A stretch of DNA of 64,000 nt, from the NCBI RefSeq assembly GCF_026262505.1, contig NC_067205.1, positions 27,048,556 to 27,112,555 of the forward strand, given 5' to 3'. A program made the position numbers and the translations under genes. The notes beneath the pieces are model-generated. The model saw nothing but the letters and a program-made list of their open reading frames with translations, was not told the origin of the DNA and did not search any database. Each line of letters opens with the position of its first letter. Within the stretch, counting starts at the first letter, position 1. Below are positions 8,861-17,268 of the stretch, piece by piece. Source of the stretch: Trichomonas vaginalis G3 (lineage: Eukaryota > Parabasalia > Trichomonadida > Trichomonadidae).

Positions 8861-10645
8861 ATGTACGCCGCTCAGAATATAACGCCAACAGTTTTGGATG
8901 CCATGAACGGAAATGTTTCCGAATGGTATAACGAATGCGACAATGCCATTAGAAGGTCAGAAATAGTTCCTGGAACTTACGAATATACAACTGCTGTTTC
9001 TTATGGAAACGTAGGTGAGTTTGGTGAAGGTTCTTCAACAACAGTAGATATTGCATGCGACAGGTTTCACATTATTTCTATTGACAACTCATTCTTATAC
9101 GTGGAACAAGACATTGAAATAAAACCTTCTGCCAAGTTGTCTGACAAGAAAGGTTGCAATGGAATTTTCTATGTCGGATACCAATATGCTCCAGAAGTTT
9201 TCATGGGATATAAGATATATTCTAACTCTGACTTAGTTCAAACAGTAACATGGGCAAACTATGAATGGTTCGCTTTGAGAAACTCAGTACAACCACAAGC
9301 TAGAGAACAAACAGACCAGTATGCAAATATTGAGAAAATAAGAAGACTTGACCCTAACGTTCCAGGAGTTTATGTTAACCTTTCTGGTTCAGATGGAAAT
9401 GCTGCCACTAAAGTAAAACTGAAACTTAGAGTTCCTTTATCATCTTTCCTCATCTTCAGGTTTTTAAGATACTTACCAAACTGGGCAGGAAAAATTTCTA
9501 TCAAACTTACCCCAAGCAAAAATAACTTAGTCATTGCACCAACACAAGACCCATTCAGCATTACAGACGTAAAGGGAACAAATAAAACATCATTCGCCGA
9601 ATTTTGCAAAGACAAAGTTGACTTAGACTTTGGTTTCTCAAACTTCAACAATGAAGTAAACTATTATTTCAATGCTGCTGGAGATGCTTGGGACCCAGTT
9701 AAGTTTACATGCGAAAAGTTTGAATGCAAGAGAATAGAAAGCAGACTTGCAGTCTATATGTTGGACCCAGATATTTCAAATGCTTTAGCTGCCAAATATA
9801 TTGCAGTTCCACTTATGTTCCCTATACACCAAATATCTGTCAAAGACTTTGCAGGTGAAGTTGGAAACCAAAGTGCTGACCCAGGTGCAAGAACGGATAT
9901 TGCTTTAACAACTGCAATGAAACATGCAGATACTATGTTTGTACTGTTCAGACGAACTATAAATGACTATTCTTGTTTCTACAACCCTGGTATTAAATAT
10001 CATATAAACATAGATGGCAAATATTATCCAAGAGAAGAATATTCTACAGTTGAGGATATGAGGTCATACAACTTGACATTAGATGCTATGAACTTTAACA
10101 ACAACTTCACAACAACTATTAACCCTGAAATGCAAAGTTCTATTATGCCATATGTGAAAGTATGGACTCATACAGGAGGTCAAAAAACTCAATATACAAA
10201 TGGAGACCGTTCAAACTTTTGGCTTGGCATTCCATTTGCTGACTCAGAAGACTTTATGGGTGGTATTTCAACTGTTGGTACTGTACAAATACAATATACT
10301 GGTGACAGAGACGGTCCAGATGAATTGAGAGCAAAGAAGTTTACAAAACCAATAGCACTTTTCACGGAAGATGCTCTTTTGAAGATTCGTTCGATGAAAC
10401 CTGCTGGGGCTCCTCAGATTGGCATAACGACAGCTTCCATCGAGCAGATTTGGCAGCAGGTCAGTAAGTTGTTCTTTGACACTTTTCTCACCATCGTAAA
10501 TAGTTATGACACCTGTTTTGACATAATATTGTATTATAAACTTCCTTTAGTAATATCGGTCAGTTTTGAAGTTATATTTTGTCTGCTTCAAGAACTTTCA
10601 CCATTTCAGTTATACCAACTTTCTTTGCTTTATGAAAATATTTAG
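8861..10645 (+). CDS. Major capsid protein 2, double jelly-roll paralogue
   Basis: 594 aa in one frame. It shares with MCP1 the segment KLKLRVPLSSFLIFRFLRYL followed by AGKISIKLTPS (~9,415-9,520) and an FVLFRRTINDY strand (~9,940), so the two are paralogues. It is longer than MCP1 in the N-terminal half. The last ~65 residues beyond about 10,450 are hydrophobic and overlap a plausible minus-strand gene (10,572-10,778), so the true end may be earlier. Two capsid-type genes in one Polinton are unusual: one may build hexons and the other a special vertex or turret, or two elements have merged. Confidence 0.7.
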   Translation: MYAAQNITPTVLDAMNGNVSEWYNECDNAIRRSEIVPGTYEYTTAVSYGNVGEFGEGSSTTVDIACDRFHIISIDNSFLYVEQDIEIKPSAKLSDKKGCNGIFYVGYQYAPEVFMGYKIYSNSDLVQTVTWANYEWFALRNSVQPQAREQTDQYANIEKIRRLDPNVPGVYVNLSGSDGNAATKVKLKLRVPLSSFLIFRFLRYLPNWAGKISIKLTPSKNNLVIAPTQDPFSITDVKGTNKTSFAEFCKDKVDLDFGFSNFNNEVNYYFNAAGDAWDPVKFTCEKFECKRIESRLAVYMLDPDISNALAAKYIAVPLMFPIHQISVKDFAGEVGNQSADPGARTDIALTTAMKHADTMFVLFRRTINDYSCFYNPGIKYHINIDGKYYPREEYSTVEDMRSYNLTLDAMNFNNNFTTTINPEMQSSIMPYVKVWTHTGGQKTQYTNGDRSNFWLGIPFADSEDFMGGISTVGTVQIQYTGDRDGPDELRAKKFTKPIALFTEDALLKIRSMKPAGAPQIGITTASIEQIWQQVSKLFFDTFLTIVNSYDTCFDIILYYKLPLVISVSFEVIFCLLQELSPFQLYQLSLLYENI

Positions 10646-10778
10646 GTTCAGCAAATATTGCTATTCTATAACATTTACCATTGTTTGTATAAAGAACTAT
10701 TCTGTCAATGTATTTGTATTGTTTGTGAGTATAAACTTTGTTCTGCTTCAATTCAAAGAGATATCCGAATACGTCCAT
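10572..10778 (-). CDS. Small protein, 68 aa, divergent from 10,797 gene
   Basis: Unrecognised. Reads as a compact soluble domain with alternating charges (FGYLFELKQNKVYTHKQYKY). The start is 18 bp from the divergent plus-strand start, separated by a T-rich/A-rich motif seen at two other divergent pairs, which supports the gene being real. It overlaps antiparallel with the 3' end of MCP2. Confidence 0.5.
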   Translation of the reverse strand: MDVFGYLFELKQNKVYTHKQYKYIDRIVLYTNNGKCYRIAIFAEPKYFHKAKKVGITEMVKVLEADKI

Positions 10779-10796
10779 CTTTTTATTCTAAGTAAA
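10779..10796. promoter_or_regulatory. 18-bp bidirectional promoter
   Basis: CTTTTTATTCTAAGTAAA lies exactly between two divergent ATGs (minus 10,778 and plus 10,797). T-rich on one side and A-rich on the other, it gives each strand a TTTACTT- or TTTTTATTCT-like motif directly before the start codon. Confidence 0.5.
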
Positions 10797-11378
10797 ATGT
10801 CATTTCCGAAAAATAGAAGCGTAAGTGTTTCAAAAGGTTTAATGGCGGTGGCAGATGTGAAGTTAAATTCACCAACTCAAACAAACAGTCAAAGTGTTAT
10901 TGTCAATGTCAAAGACAGAGATGTTGAAATGGGGAAACCATACGAAGACGAAGATGGTATAACAATAGTTCCTGTAAAAGAACAACCAACATATCCTGAA
11001 GTTAACAGAGACTTAAGTTCTGTTGCAGATATTCGAAACGACTACCAACAACTGAAAGACAAACTTCAAACTCAGGAGAAGATTTGTCAAGCTTTAAGTA
11101 TAATGTTAAACTTGGTCGAACACAACCCTGTAAAAGTGAACTCATATGTCATTGCACCTCATGAAGTTTTGAAAGAACTATTGAAACTTTTGACAGAGGC
11201 AGACGATATAAACATCAAAGAAATAGAACCCGACATTAGTTGCTGTGGTGTTGCATATAATGTCATTGACAAAGATATACGTTATGAAGGAGGTGAAACG
11301 TTGAACTTAAAATATAGTTTCCCAGACGTTATAAAAATATTTGACGACCACAACATTTCATTAAAATTTATTTGCTAA
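10797..11378 (+). CDS. Unrecognised element protein, 193 aa
   Basis: ATG at 10,797 chosen because it follows TTTTTATTCTAAGTAA; the frame is open further upstream without a good start. The N-terminus is basic (SFPKNRSVSVSKG), the middle contains a likely helix pair (DIRNDYQQLKDKLQTQEK), and the C-terminal part has CCGVAYNVIDKDI and is mixed alpha/beta. It is followed by 4 bases and then the penton-like gene, so it likely belongs to the virion set. No known family recognised. Confidence 0.6.
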   Translation: MSFPKNRSVSVSKGLMAVADVKLNSPTQTNSQSVIVNVKDRDVEMGKPYEDEDGITIVPVKEQPTYPEVNRDLSSVADIRNDYQQLKDKLQTQEKICQALSIMLNLVEHNPVKVNSYVIAPHEVLKELLKLLTEADDINIKEIEPDISCCGVAYNVIDKDIRYEGGETLNLKYSFPDVIKIFDDHNISLKFIC

Positions 11379-11382
11379 GTAA

Positions 11383-12179
11383 ATGGCAGAAGACATAATG
11401 GTTTATACTATTACGACTAAAAACCCTGAGTCATATAATTCTATAACAACAAACTTACAAAGTCCTCAAGGACGATATTGTAAACTAACCTTAAACACAA
11501 TGACGACTAAAGCCTGTTTTGCTCTTTTGACACCAGAAGACTTTATTGTTGTGAATGGTAAAAAATACTCCTTTGAAGATACTTATTCAGATATACCACC
11601 AACAGGTTTTGTTGACTTATTTAATACTTTAAGGACGGGTGTAACATGTGCTGCAACTAGAGCAGGTTTCATTATGTTTGGATGTCCGACTGAGTTTACT
11701 ATAAACGATATGAGCTATAATACAAAACTTATATCTGGTTTTTACTACCAACAGTTTCCTATAACAGGAAAGGTGTCATACAAGGAATGTCTATTCCATT
11801 GACATTAAGCATACCAATCTTATATATTGTTTCAAACTTAGGTTCAAAGTGTTATTCGAATGTCGACAGAAACTATTATGACCAAAAGATACTTATGCGT
11901 ATAAACAATACTTTCTCTGCTGGTTTGCCTATTGTTCATTCGAATGCAGAATTTTCAACCTTAGTGAACTCAAACACTTTGGCAAGTATAACGTTGACAT
12001 TAGTTGACGCAAACTTTGTTCCTGTAAAACTTTTATGTCCTATGTATTTGTCAATGACGGCAGAAAGTTTCGAATTGGAAGATGCAACTGGTGAAAGTAT
12101 TGTATTACAAGAACAACTTCAACAACAAATAGCTCAAGAACAACAAATGCAACAAATGGAACAACAAAGTCAAGAATAA
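11383..12179 (+). CDS. Putative penton/minor capsid protein (one frameshift)
   Basis: Two frames (11,383-11,802 and 11,787-12,179) join near 11,770, where one A missing from GGAAAGG explains the shift, giving about 265 aa. The C-terminal part has ITLTLVDANFVPVKLLCP, like the final strand of Polinton penton proteins, followed by a Gln-rich tail (QQQIAQEQQMQQMEQQ). Size and position between capsid and helicase genes agree with a single-jelly-roll penton. Family assignment is moderate. Confidence 0.55.
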
Positions 12180-12209
12180 AAAAATAATATTTTTTTTATT
12201 TTTATAAAA

Positions 12210-13445
12210 ATGTACAGAATAGATGTTTCAGATTTTTATGACTTCCAAGCATTCAGAAATATGTGTCCATTTAGAGACTATAACAAAGCAGTCGAGAATT
12301 TGAAACGTTTAGTCATTTATGTCGACTCTGCCCCAGAATGTTATGTTATGAAAGAATGGGATGTAGTCTTTAACAAACCTAAAGCGACAATAGTTTCAGA
12401 ACAAGAATGTAAACAGAAACTTAAGAAAATAAAAGTCGTACAAGTTGGCATGAAGATGTTAGATGCTTGGGATATCTTATTGTCAAAACTTGAAGATTTT
12501 TCAGTTCGAGGTATAAAGTTTTATACACCTTCTCCAAACTTCTATTCTATCTTCACTGGATATAAATATGAACAAGTAGAATGGAAAGAAAATATTATAG
12601 AAGCTTGGTTAGACCATGTCAAAGAAATTATATGCAATGGAAACGAAAAGGTTTATGAGTATATCTTATGTTGGTTTGCAAACATCTTACAACATCCAAG
12701 TGCTAAAAATGAAACTGCTCTCATTATAATTGGAAAACAAGGAACAGGTAAGAACACATTCTTTACAGATATTTTGTGCAAACTATTAGAAGGTTATTCG
12801 AACCCGAATATGACAAACTTAGAAAACATTTGTGGTAAATTTAACTCTTCAATTGAGAATATGAAACTTATAGTTTGCAATGAACTTCAAAGTATAGATA
12901 CAACAAAAATTTTGAACTCAGATGCTTTGAAGAGTCTTATAACAGATAAAGTTGGAGTTGTTGAAAGAAAGTATAAAGACCAAAGAGTTTGTGAGAATGT
13001 TGCAAACTTCATTATGGTTTCAAACAATGCTGTTCCGATGAAGTTAGAAAGTTCCGACAGAAGATATGTAGTTGTCAGAACGTCAGATTCTCATATGCAA
13101 GATACTGAATATTTTGACGACTTAGCAGAATGTTTGACATCTGACTTTTACAACCACTTGTTCTCATATTTCATGACATTAGATATTTCTAAGTTCAATC
13201 CAAGACAAATTCCACATACCGAAGAGAGACAAACATTGTTAGAAGCAAACAAGAGTGTTTATGAACTGTTCATATATGAAACTGACTTTGTGTCATTAGA
13301 TGAAAAGTCTTTATTTGATGAATATAAACAATATTGTCAAGAATATGGTTATATGGCAGCTTCTAAACGTACATTCTTGGCAAATGTCAAAAGTCTTTTA
13401 GATGTTCAGAATGGTGTATATACAAAGAAAAATTTTTCTGAGTAA
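12210..13445 (+). CDS. Superfamily 3 helicase
   Basis: 411 aa, intact. The AAA+ SF3 core is at residues ~170-330: Walker A IIIGKQGTGKNTFF, Walker B-type LIVCNELQS, and motif C/sensor FIMVSNN followed by a DRRYVVV arginine element. The N-terminal ~150 residues lack recognisable primase motifs but contain the F.IFTGYKYE region common before viral SF3 domains. It would unwind element DNA for the protein-primed polymerase. Such helicases are typical of virophages and of some Polintons. The start ATG follows TTTTTATTTTTATAAAA. Confidence 0.85.
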   Translation: MYRIDVSDFYDFQAFRNMCPFRDYNKAVENLKRLVIYVDSAPECYVMKEWDVVFNKPKATIVSEQECKQKLKKIKVVQVGMKMLDAWDILLSKLEDFSVRGIKFYTPSPNFYSIFTGYKYEQVEWKENIIEAWLDHVKEIICNGNEKVYEYILCWFANILQHPSAKNETALIIIGKQGTGKNTFFTDILCKLLEGYSNPNMTNLENICGKFNSSIENMKLIVCNELQSIDTTKILNSDALKSLITDKVGVVERKYKDQRVCENVANFIMVSNNAVPMKLESSDRRYVVVRTSDSHMQDTEYFDDLAECLTSDFYNHLFSYFMTLDISKFNPRQIPHTEERQTLLEANKSVYELFIYETDFVSLDEKSLFDEYKQYCQEYGYMAASKRTFLANVKSLLDVQNGVYTKKNFSE

Positions 13446-13481
13446 ATTTTAAAAAAAAATATTTTTTATTCTGAAGAAAAG

Positions 13482-13901
13482 ATGGCAAAATTCATCTCAG
13501 TAAACAAGTATATGTCAGGACTTAAAGAAGAACTAGAACCATTCACATATTTGAATGTTTACTTCTACCATTTTGAAAAGTCTTCATTCAGCAAAGTTTG
13601 GAACATCGAACCAGTTAAGTTTGCTATTGTGACTAAAAATGGTGCGAAATTTGAAGACTTAGACATAGAAGGTTTGTTAACAGTCAAAGAAAGTTTTGAC
13701 AGAAGGTTTTCAAACCTTAAAGAAGGCAAAGCATACAAACTTGTTATACCTTATGAACCAAAGAAGACAGACGACTATGAATATTATGAGTCTAAAGTTG
13801 TAGAAGTTCAAGGTAAATTGGGTAAAAAGATTTTAGAGTCTAAGCCGGTGTTTGCTCCTAAAGAGGAAGAGAACATTGACATTGACCCAGAAATGTTCTA
13901 A
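13482..13901 (+). CDS. Unrecognised replication-block protein, 139 aa
   Basis: Follows the helicase by 36 bases, with the TTTTTTATTCTGAAGAAAAG start motif. Predicted beta-rich with a charged C-terminus ending KEEENIDIDPEMF. An acidic tail after a small beta fold recalls single-strand DNA-binding proteins, and the position beside the helicase fits, but there is no signature motif. Confidence 0.55.
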   Translation: MAKFISVNKYMSGLKEELEPFTYLNVYFYHFEKSSFSKVWNIEPVKFAIVTKNGAKFEDLDIEGLLTVKESFDRRFSNLKEGKAYKLVIPYEPKKTDDYEYYESKVVEVQGKLGKKILESKPVFAPKEEENIDIDPEMF

Positions 13902-13917
13902 AAATAAAATTTTATTT

Positions 13918-14361
13918 TTACATGTCAAATTTCTTCTTCGGTGGAATTGGCTCTGGTTCTTTCTTCTCTTCTTCTACTTTCTTTTCTCTCTTCTTCTTTT
14001 CTGGTGGAGTTATGTCAAACTTCTCAGAACCATATTTATGTAAAAGTTCTTTGTCCTTTAATAGCTCATCTATTCTGTTTTCTATTTCATCTTCAAGAAC
14101 AGCGCATGTGTCTTCTTTGCATTCTAAGAACTTTTGTTGGACTTCATCTTTCCAATCGGCGTCATCTCTGTCAACAAGTCTGTCATTGACAAATTTTAAA
14201 ACTGCTCTGCTTAATGTTTTATGGTTCTTGTCATATTCCCAGAAACAGAACTTTAGAACAAATTCACCTTTCTTGTTTACACTATGTAAGATTTTATGGT
14301 CTACAGATGTTTTGCTGTCAAAAATTTTGTCTCGAATATAGATAGCGAAATCGCTAGACAT
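13918..14361 (-). CDS. Unrecognised charged protein, 147 aa
   Basis: Minus-strand gene between two plus-strand genes; its stop lies 17 bases past the end of the preceding gene. The N-terminal two thirds look globular and alpha-rich (YIRDKIFDSKTSVDHKILHS); the C-terminus is Lys/Glu/Pro-rich (EKKKREKKVEEEKKEPEP) and ends PPKKKFDM, a possible nuclear signal. The start is divergent from the ATPase start at 14,398, sharing a 36-bp spacer with AAAGATAAAAATT on one side. Confidence 0.6.
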   Translation of the reverse strand: MSSDFAIYIRDKIFDSKTSVDHKILHSVNKKGEFVLKFCFWEYDKNHKTLSRAVLKFVNDRLVDRDDADWKDEVQQKFLECKEDTCAVLEDEIENRIDELLKDKELLHKYGSEKFDITPPEKKKREKKVEEEKKEPEPIPPKKKFDM

Positions 14362-14397
14362 TTTCTAAAAGATAAAAATTTTAATTTTTCTAAAAAT

Positions 14398-15272
14398 ATG
14401 TTAGAAAAAAAGTTTGCTGACATTGACAAAAATTTGAGAATGTTTTAAACAAGAACAAGAGGAAGTTGGAAAATGCTCAGATAAAACCCATACATGACAA
14501 GTTCTTATTTGCTCAGAATGGTATAACAGGTCTAATTGCACCACCTGGGTCGGGTAAGACTTTCACTTATCTTAAAATGGCTGCACAACAACAAGAACTA
14601 GATGAGAAGAACCCATTCTATGAGTTAGTTGTCATTTGTAGTACTTCGGGTCAATTTGACCAAACCGTCAATTCGTTCAAAGATATTATAAAGAAGTCTA
14701 AGTTAGTATGTATAAAGGATACTGAGTTGTTAGATTGGATAAAGAAGTACCAAAGAAGAGTTTTGAAATATAATGCTATAAATGAGTATATAAATTCTAA
14801 GTTTAAAGACCCAAATGAGGAAATGCAGAGAATATTAGAGAAGAAACACTTCAGAAACAAACAGAAAGAGATAGAATACATTTCGAAGAAATTGCAATCG
14901 TACGATTGGAAAACATACCCTCACAGATGTCTTCTTATCTTAGATGATTTCGCCTCTCATCCTTTGTTAAAGAATAGAGAACAAGACATGTGTCGAATTC
15001 TTAAGAAGCTCAGACACTTTAACATCTCAGTTGTCATTTGTGTACAGACAGCAAAGAGTTTAAGTAAGGATGTTAAAAGAATACTTACTGACATAATACT
15101 TTTCCCCGGATTGTCCGAAGACGATTTCATAGAACTTATGAAAGAGTCCATGGCAGGTAAGTTTGACAGATATGAATTATGGGAGAAGTACAAAGTCATA
15201 CAAGACCCTCATACTTCTTTCAGAATTCATATCTATGCGAACAAAGTTCAAATTGTAAAAAGTCAAGCTTGA
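14398..15272 (+). CDS. A32/FtsK-HerA-type genome packaging ATPase (one frameshift near start)
   Basis: Motor that would pump element DNA into capsids. Walker A is IAPPGSGKTFTYLK (~14,535) and Walker B is CLLILDDF (~14,935); a conserved VVICVQTAKSL strand follows (~15,030). About 270 residues are in one open frame whose first possible start is a TTG at 14,466. The better start is ATG at 14,398, in a frame that ends at TAA in the T4A3 run near 14,448; one missing T there would join the frames. Size and motifs match Polinton ATPases. It is the last gene of the plus-strand block. Confidence 0.85.
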
Positions 15273-15291
15273 AAAATGTAAGTGTTTAGTC

Positions 15292-15369
15292 TTAGTAAGT
15301 CTGTTGTGGTGCTGGGGCTGTCGGTTCTTCTGGTTGGGATATGGGCTCGGTTGGTGGTACGTCGGACAT
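15292..15369 (-). CDS. Tiny proline-rich ORF at left edge of iteron array
   Basis: 25 codons beginning MSDVPPTEPISQPEEP and ending PQQTY. The ATG sits in the last iteron (CAGAACAATG). Codon content reads like a protein tail rather than noise, but it may be chance. Confidence 0.25.
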   Translation of the reverse strand: MSDVPPTEPISQPEEPTAPAPQQTY

Positions 15370-15681
15370 TGTTCTGAAACAGTACAAGTATTGTTCTGAA
15401 ACAGTACAAGTATTGTTCTGAAACATTACAAGTATTGTTCTGAATCAGTACAAGTATTGTTCTGAAACAGAAAATTTTTCTCACAAATTGAGAGCTTTTA
15501 CGGGAAATTTGTTCTGAAAAAGTTCAAGTCTTGTTCTGAAAAAGTACAAGTATTGTTCTGAATCAGTACAAGTATTGTTCTGAAACAGTACAAGTATTGT
15601 TCTGAATCAGTACAAGTATTGTTCTGAAACAGTACAAGTATTGTTCTGAAACAGTACAAGACTAGTTCTGAAACAGTACAA
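15368..15681. repeat. 22-bp iteron array, 13 copies
   Basis: Thirteen copies of ATTGTTCTGAAACAGTACAAGT-like units in two blocks (5 copies up to ~15,460 and 8 copies from ~15,508) separated by ~45 bp of unrelated DNA. Variation is mainly AAACAG versus AATCAG and the last few bases. The array lies where plus-strand genes from the left and minus-strand genes from the right converge. Regular spacing of two helical turns suggests a protein-binding iteron array, for instance a replication origin or regulator site. Confidence 0.85.
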
Positions 15682-15872
15682 TGGACAACATCGAGCCATT
15701 AGATGAGGCAATTTACCTAATTGAGCTACCTGAGCCATCTGAAGTCAAGCGTAAAAATAAAGAGTGCATTTACTCTACTTGTTTGAAGTTGTCAAAATAC
15801 TCTGTTATTTTTTCCTTTAACAATGGCAAATCTTCTTTGAAGGTAAGAATTGTACAACCTTTAATATCATAG
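15681..15872 (+). CDS. Small ORF at right edge of iteron array, 63 aa
   Basis: Begins MDNIEPLDEAIYLIELPEPS directly after the last iteron (AGTACAATG). The first ~30 residues look protein-like and acidic; the rest is antisense to the end of the KilA-N gene and is likely read-through. Possibly a truncated gene. Unrecognised. Confidence 0.25.
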   Translation: MDNIEPLDEAIYLIELPEPSEVKRKNKECIYSTCLKLSKYSVIFSFNNGKSSLKVRIVQPLIS

Positions 15873-16633
15873 TGTGTTTGAGGTAACGTATCTTGAACTA
15901 TTTGTTTCACATCTTCATTTGGGGTCATTGAAATCGGTAAGTTTTCGCGATAGAACCAATTTCTGTCAGATTTGTAAATCTTAGCAAGGTCGTAAAAGCT
16001 TTTGTTGTTTCTTCTGACTAAATGCAACATAACCATGTCACTGTCTTCTTCTTTCTCCAACTCTTCAGTATAAATCATATACTTATAGTTCTTTTCCTTT
16101 CCTTTTGGTACCGAACGTGGTATTCTTTTCTGTATGCTTTTGTCTTTTGCTTCAATGACTTCATCTTTTGCTTGAAGTTTCTTTTCCATCTCTTCACGTT
16201 CTTGTCTATGAATTTCGTCAAGAAGTTTGTAAACATGCCATGCATAACGAGGCGAAGCCCACATTGCAACAGCATTTACAAGAAGTCTATGTACATAATA
16301 TCCTCTCAAACCATTTGGCAATTTTTCACGATTTTCATAGAGTTTTGGCGAGTAAGATTTTTTACCTACTCGCTTTGCTTCGTCAATGGTTTCAGAAAAA
16401 AGTATGTCTCGCTGTGCTTCGCTTAAGAGTTCAATGGTGCTTTGGTTCCTAAACCAGTCTTTAGGAAGCTTAGTGTCTGGAGCAAAACATGCAGTCAAAA
16501 TACTTTGCATTTGGTACATATCGTCTTTGACCGAACGAATGAGACGCAATTGTTTGTTAAACTGTATGTACTCGTATTCTTCATTTATAGCTTCATGGAC
16601 TATAACTGTTGTTGTGTTCTCTGTTGTTGACAT
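15770..16633 (-). CDS. KilA-N domain protein, putative regulator
   Basis: 287 aa. A KilA-N DNA-binding domain spans residues ~40-150: LPKDWFRNQSTIELL, then YYVHRLLVNAVAMWASPRYA followed by WHVYKLLDE, the usual VHP.L...WISPEFA-like block. A charged coiled coil follows (REEMEKKLQAKDEVIEAK), then a C-terminal ~100-residue domain like those after KilA-N in nucleocytoplasmic virus proteins. It shares an ~80-nt upstream leader with two other minus-strand genes (17,269 and 18,342), so these three are probably co-regulated, perhaps by this protein. Confidence 0.8.
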   Translation of the reverse strand: MSTTENTTTVIVHEAINEEYEYIQFNKQLRLIRSVKDDMYQMQSILTACFAPDTKLPKDWFRNQSTIELLSEAQRDILFSETIDEAKRVGKKSYSPKLYENREKLPNGLRGYYVHRLLVNAVAMWASPRYAWHVYKLLDEIHRQEREEMEKKLQAKDEVIEAKDKSIQKRIPRSVPKGKEKNYKYMIYTEELEKEEDSDMVMLHLVRRNNKSFYDLAKIYKSDRNWFYRENLPISMTPNEDVKQIVQDTLPQTHYDIKGCTILTFKEDLPLLKEKITEYFDNFKQVE

Positions 16634-16710
16634 ATCTGTCTTTATATTCCGGATAAAAAAATATTTTATAAAAAACTAACTTTATTTTTTCTATCTTAAG
16701 GAAATTCATG
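16634..16710 (-). promoter_or_regulatory. Shared leader copy 1 (KilA-N gene)
   Basis: On the minus strand this reads TCATGAATTTCCTTAAGATAG, then an A/T-rich run with AAAGTTAGTTTTT and a T-rich TTTTTTTATCC block, then the ATG. The same layout precedes the genes starting at 18,207 and 18,482. A copy of the distal part in the opposite orientation lies at 16,813-16,850 without a gene behind it. Confidence 0.6.
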
Positions 16711-16750
16711 ATTTTTGTGCTGAATTCAATAAAAATAATGTTTATGTTAG

Positions 16751-16890
16751 CATGTTAGATCTAACCCGATTTCTAACCACTTTTCTAACATGGTCTAAAA
16801 CACACAAAACTCATGAATTCTCGTGAATTTCCTTAAGATAGAAAAAATATATTTTATGTTAGCATGTTAGATCTAACCCGATTTCTAACC
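16751..16890. promoter_or_regulatory. Two GTTAGATCTAAC palindromes flanking a solo leader
   Basis: GTTAGATCTAAC occurs at 16,754-16,765 and 16,866-16,877, each followed by CCGATTTCTAACCACTTTTC. Between them is the plus-oriented leader fragment TCCTTAAGATAGAAAAAAT (from ~16,831). It looks like a duplicated 5' and 3' gene border whose coding part has been lost. Confidence 0.5.
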
Positions 16891-16899
16891 ACTTTTCTA

Positions 16900-17259
16900 C
16901 CCCAGTTATTTTATAAGCGTTTCACATGGTAAACGTTATTTTTTAAATTTTGTGAAAACTCAACGGTTTGACACATGCCCTAAAAATTATTTTACTCAGA
17001 ATTTTTGTTGCTGAATTCGGCAAAAATATATTTTAGGGTAGATGGTTAGATCTAACCCGTTTTCTCACCTAATTTTTCACCCCAGTTATTTTATAAGCGT
17101 TTCACATAGTAAACGTTATTTTTTAAATTTTGTGAAAACTCAACGGTTTGACACATGCCCTAAAAATTATTTTACTCAGAATTTTTGTTGCTGAATTCGG
17201 CAAAAATATATTTTAGGGTAGATGGTTAGATCTAACCCGTTTTCTACCCTTTTTTCTAC
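16900..17259. repeat. Tandem 180-bp repeat carrying gene 3'-end relics
   Basis: Copies at ~16,900-17,079 and ~17,080-17,259 are nearly identical (one difference, CATGG/CATAG, seen in the first ~155 bases); a partial third copy overlaps the stop of the gene at 17,269. On the minus strand each copy encodes ...NVYHVKRL-stop (one with a changed codon), the exact C-terminus of that gene, and each carries GGTTAGATCTAACC (17,044-17,057 and 17,224-17,237) plus TTGCTGAATTCGGCAAAAAT. The duplication is recent. Confidence 0.85.
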
Positions 17260-17268
17260 CATAAAGTT

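Noticed and set aside
13922-14341. Plus-strand Phe/Ser-rich ORFs
   Set aside because: Antisense shadow of the charged minus-strand gene at 13,918-14,361.
14440-14455. Programmed -1 frameshift at TTTAAAC before the ATPase
   Set aside because: The heptamer is not in the correct phase with the upstream frame, and the break fits a lost T as in many other genes.
15368-15681. CRISPR-like array
   Set aside because: The units are direct tandem repeats with no unique spacers, in a eukaryotic element, so this is an iteron or satellite array.
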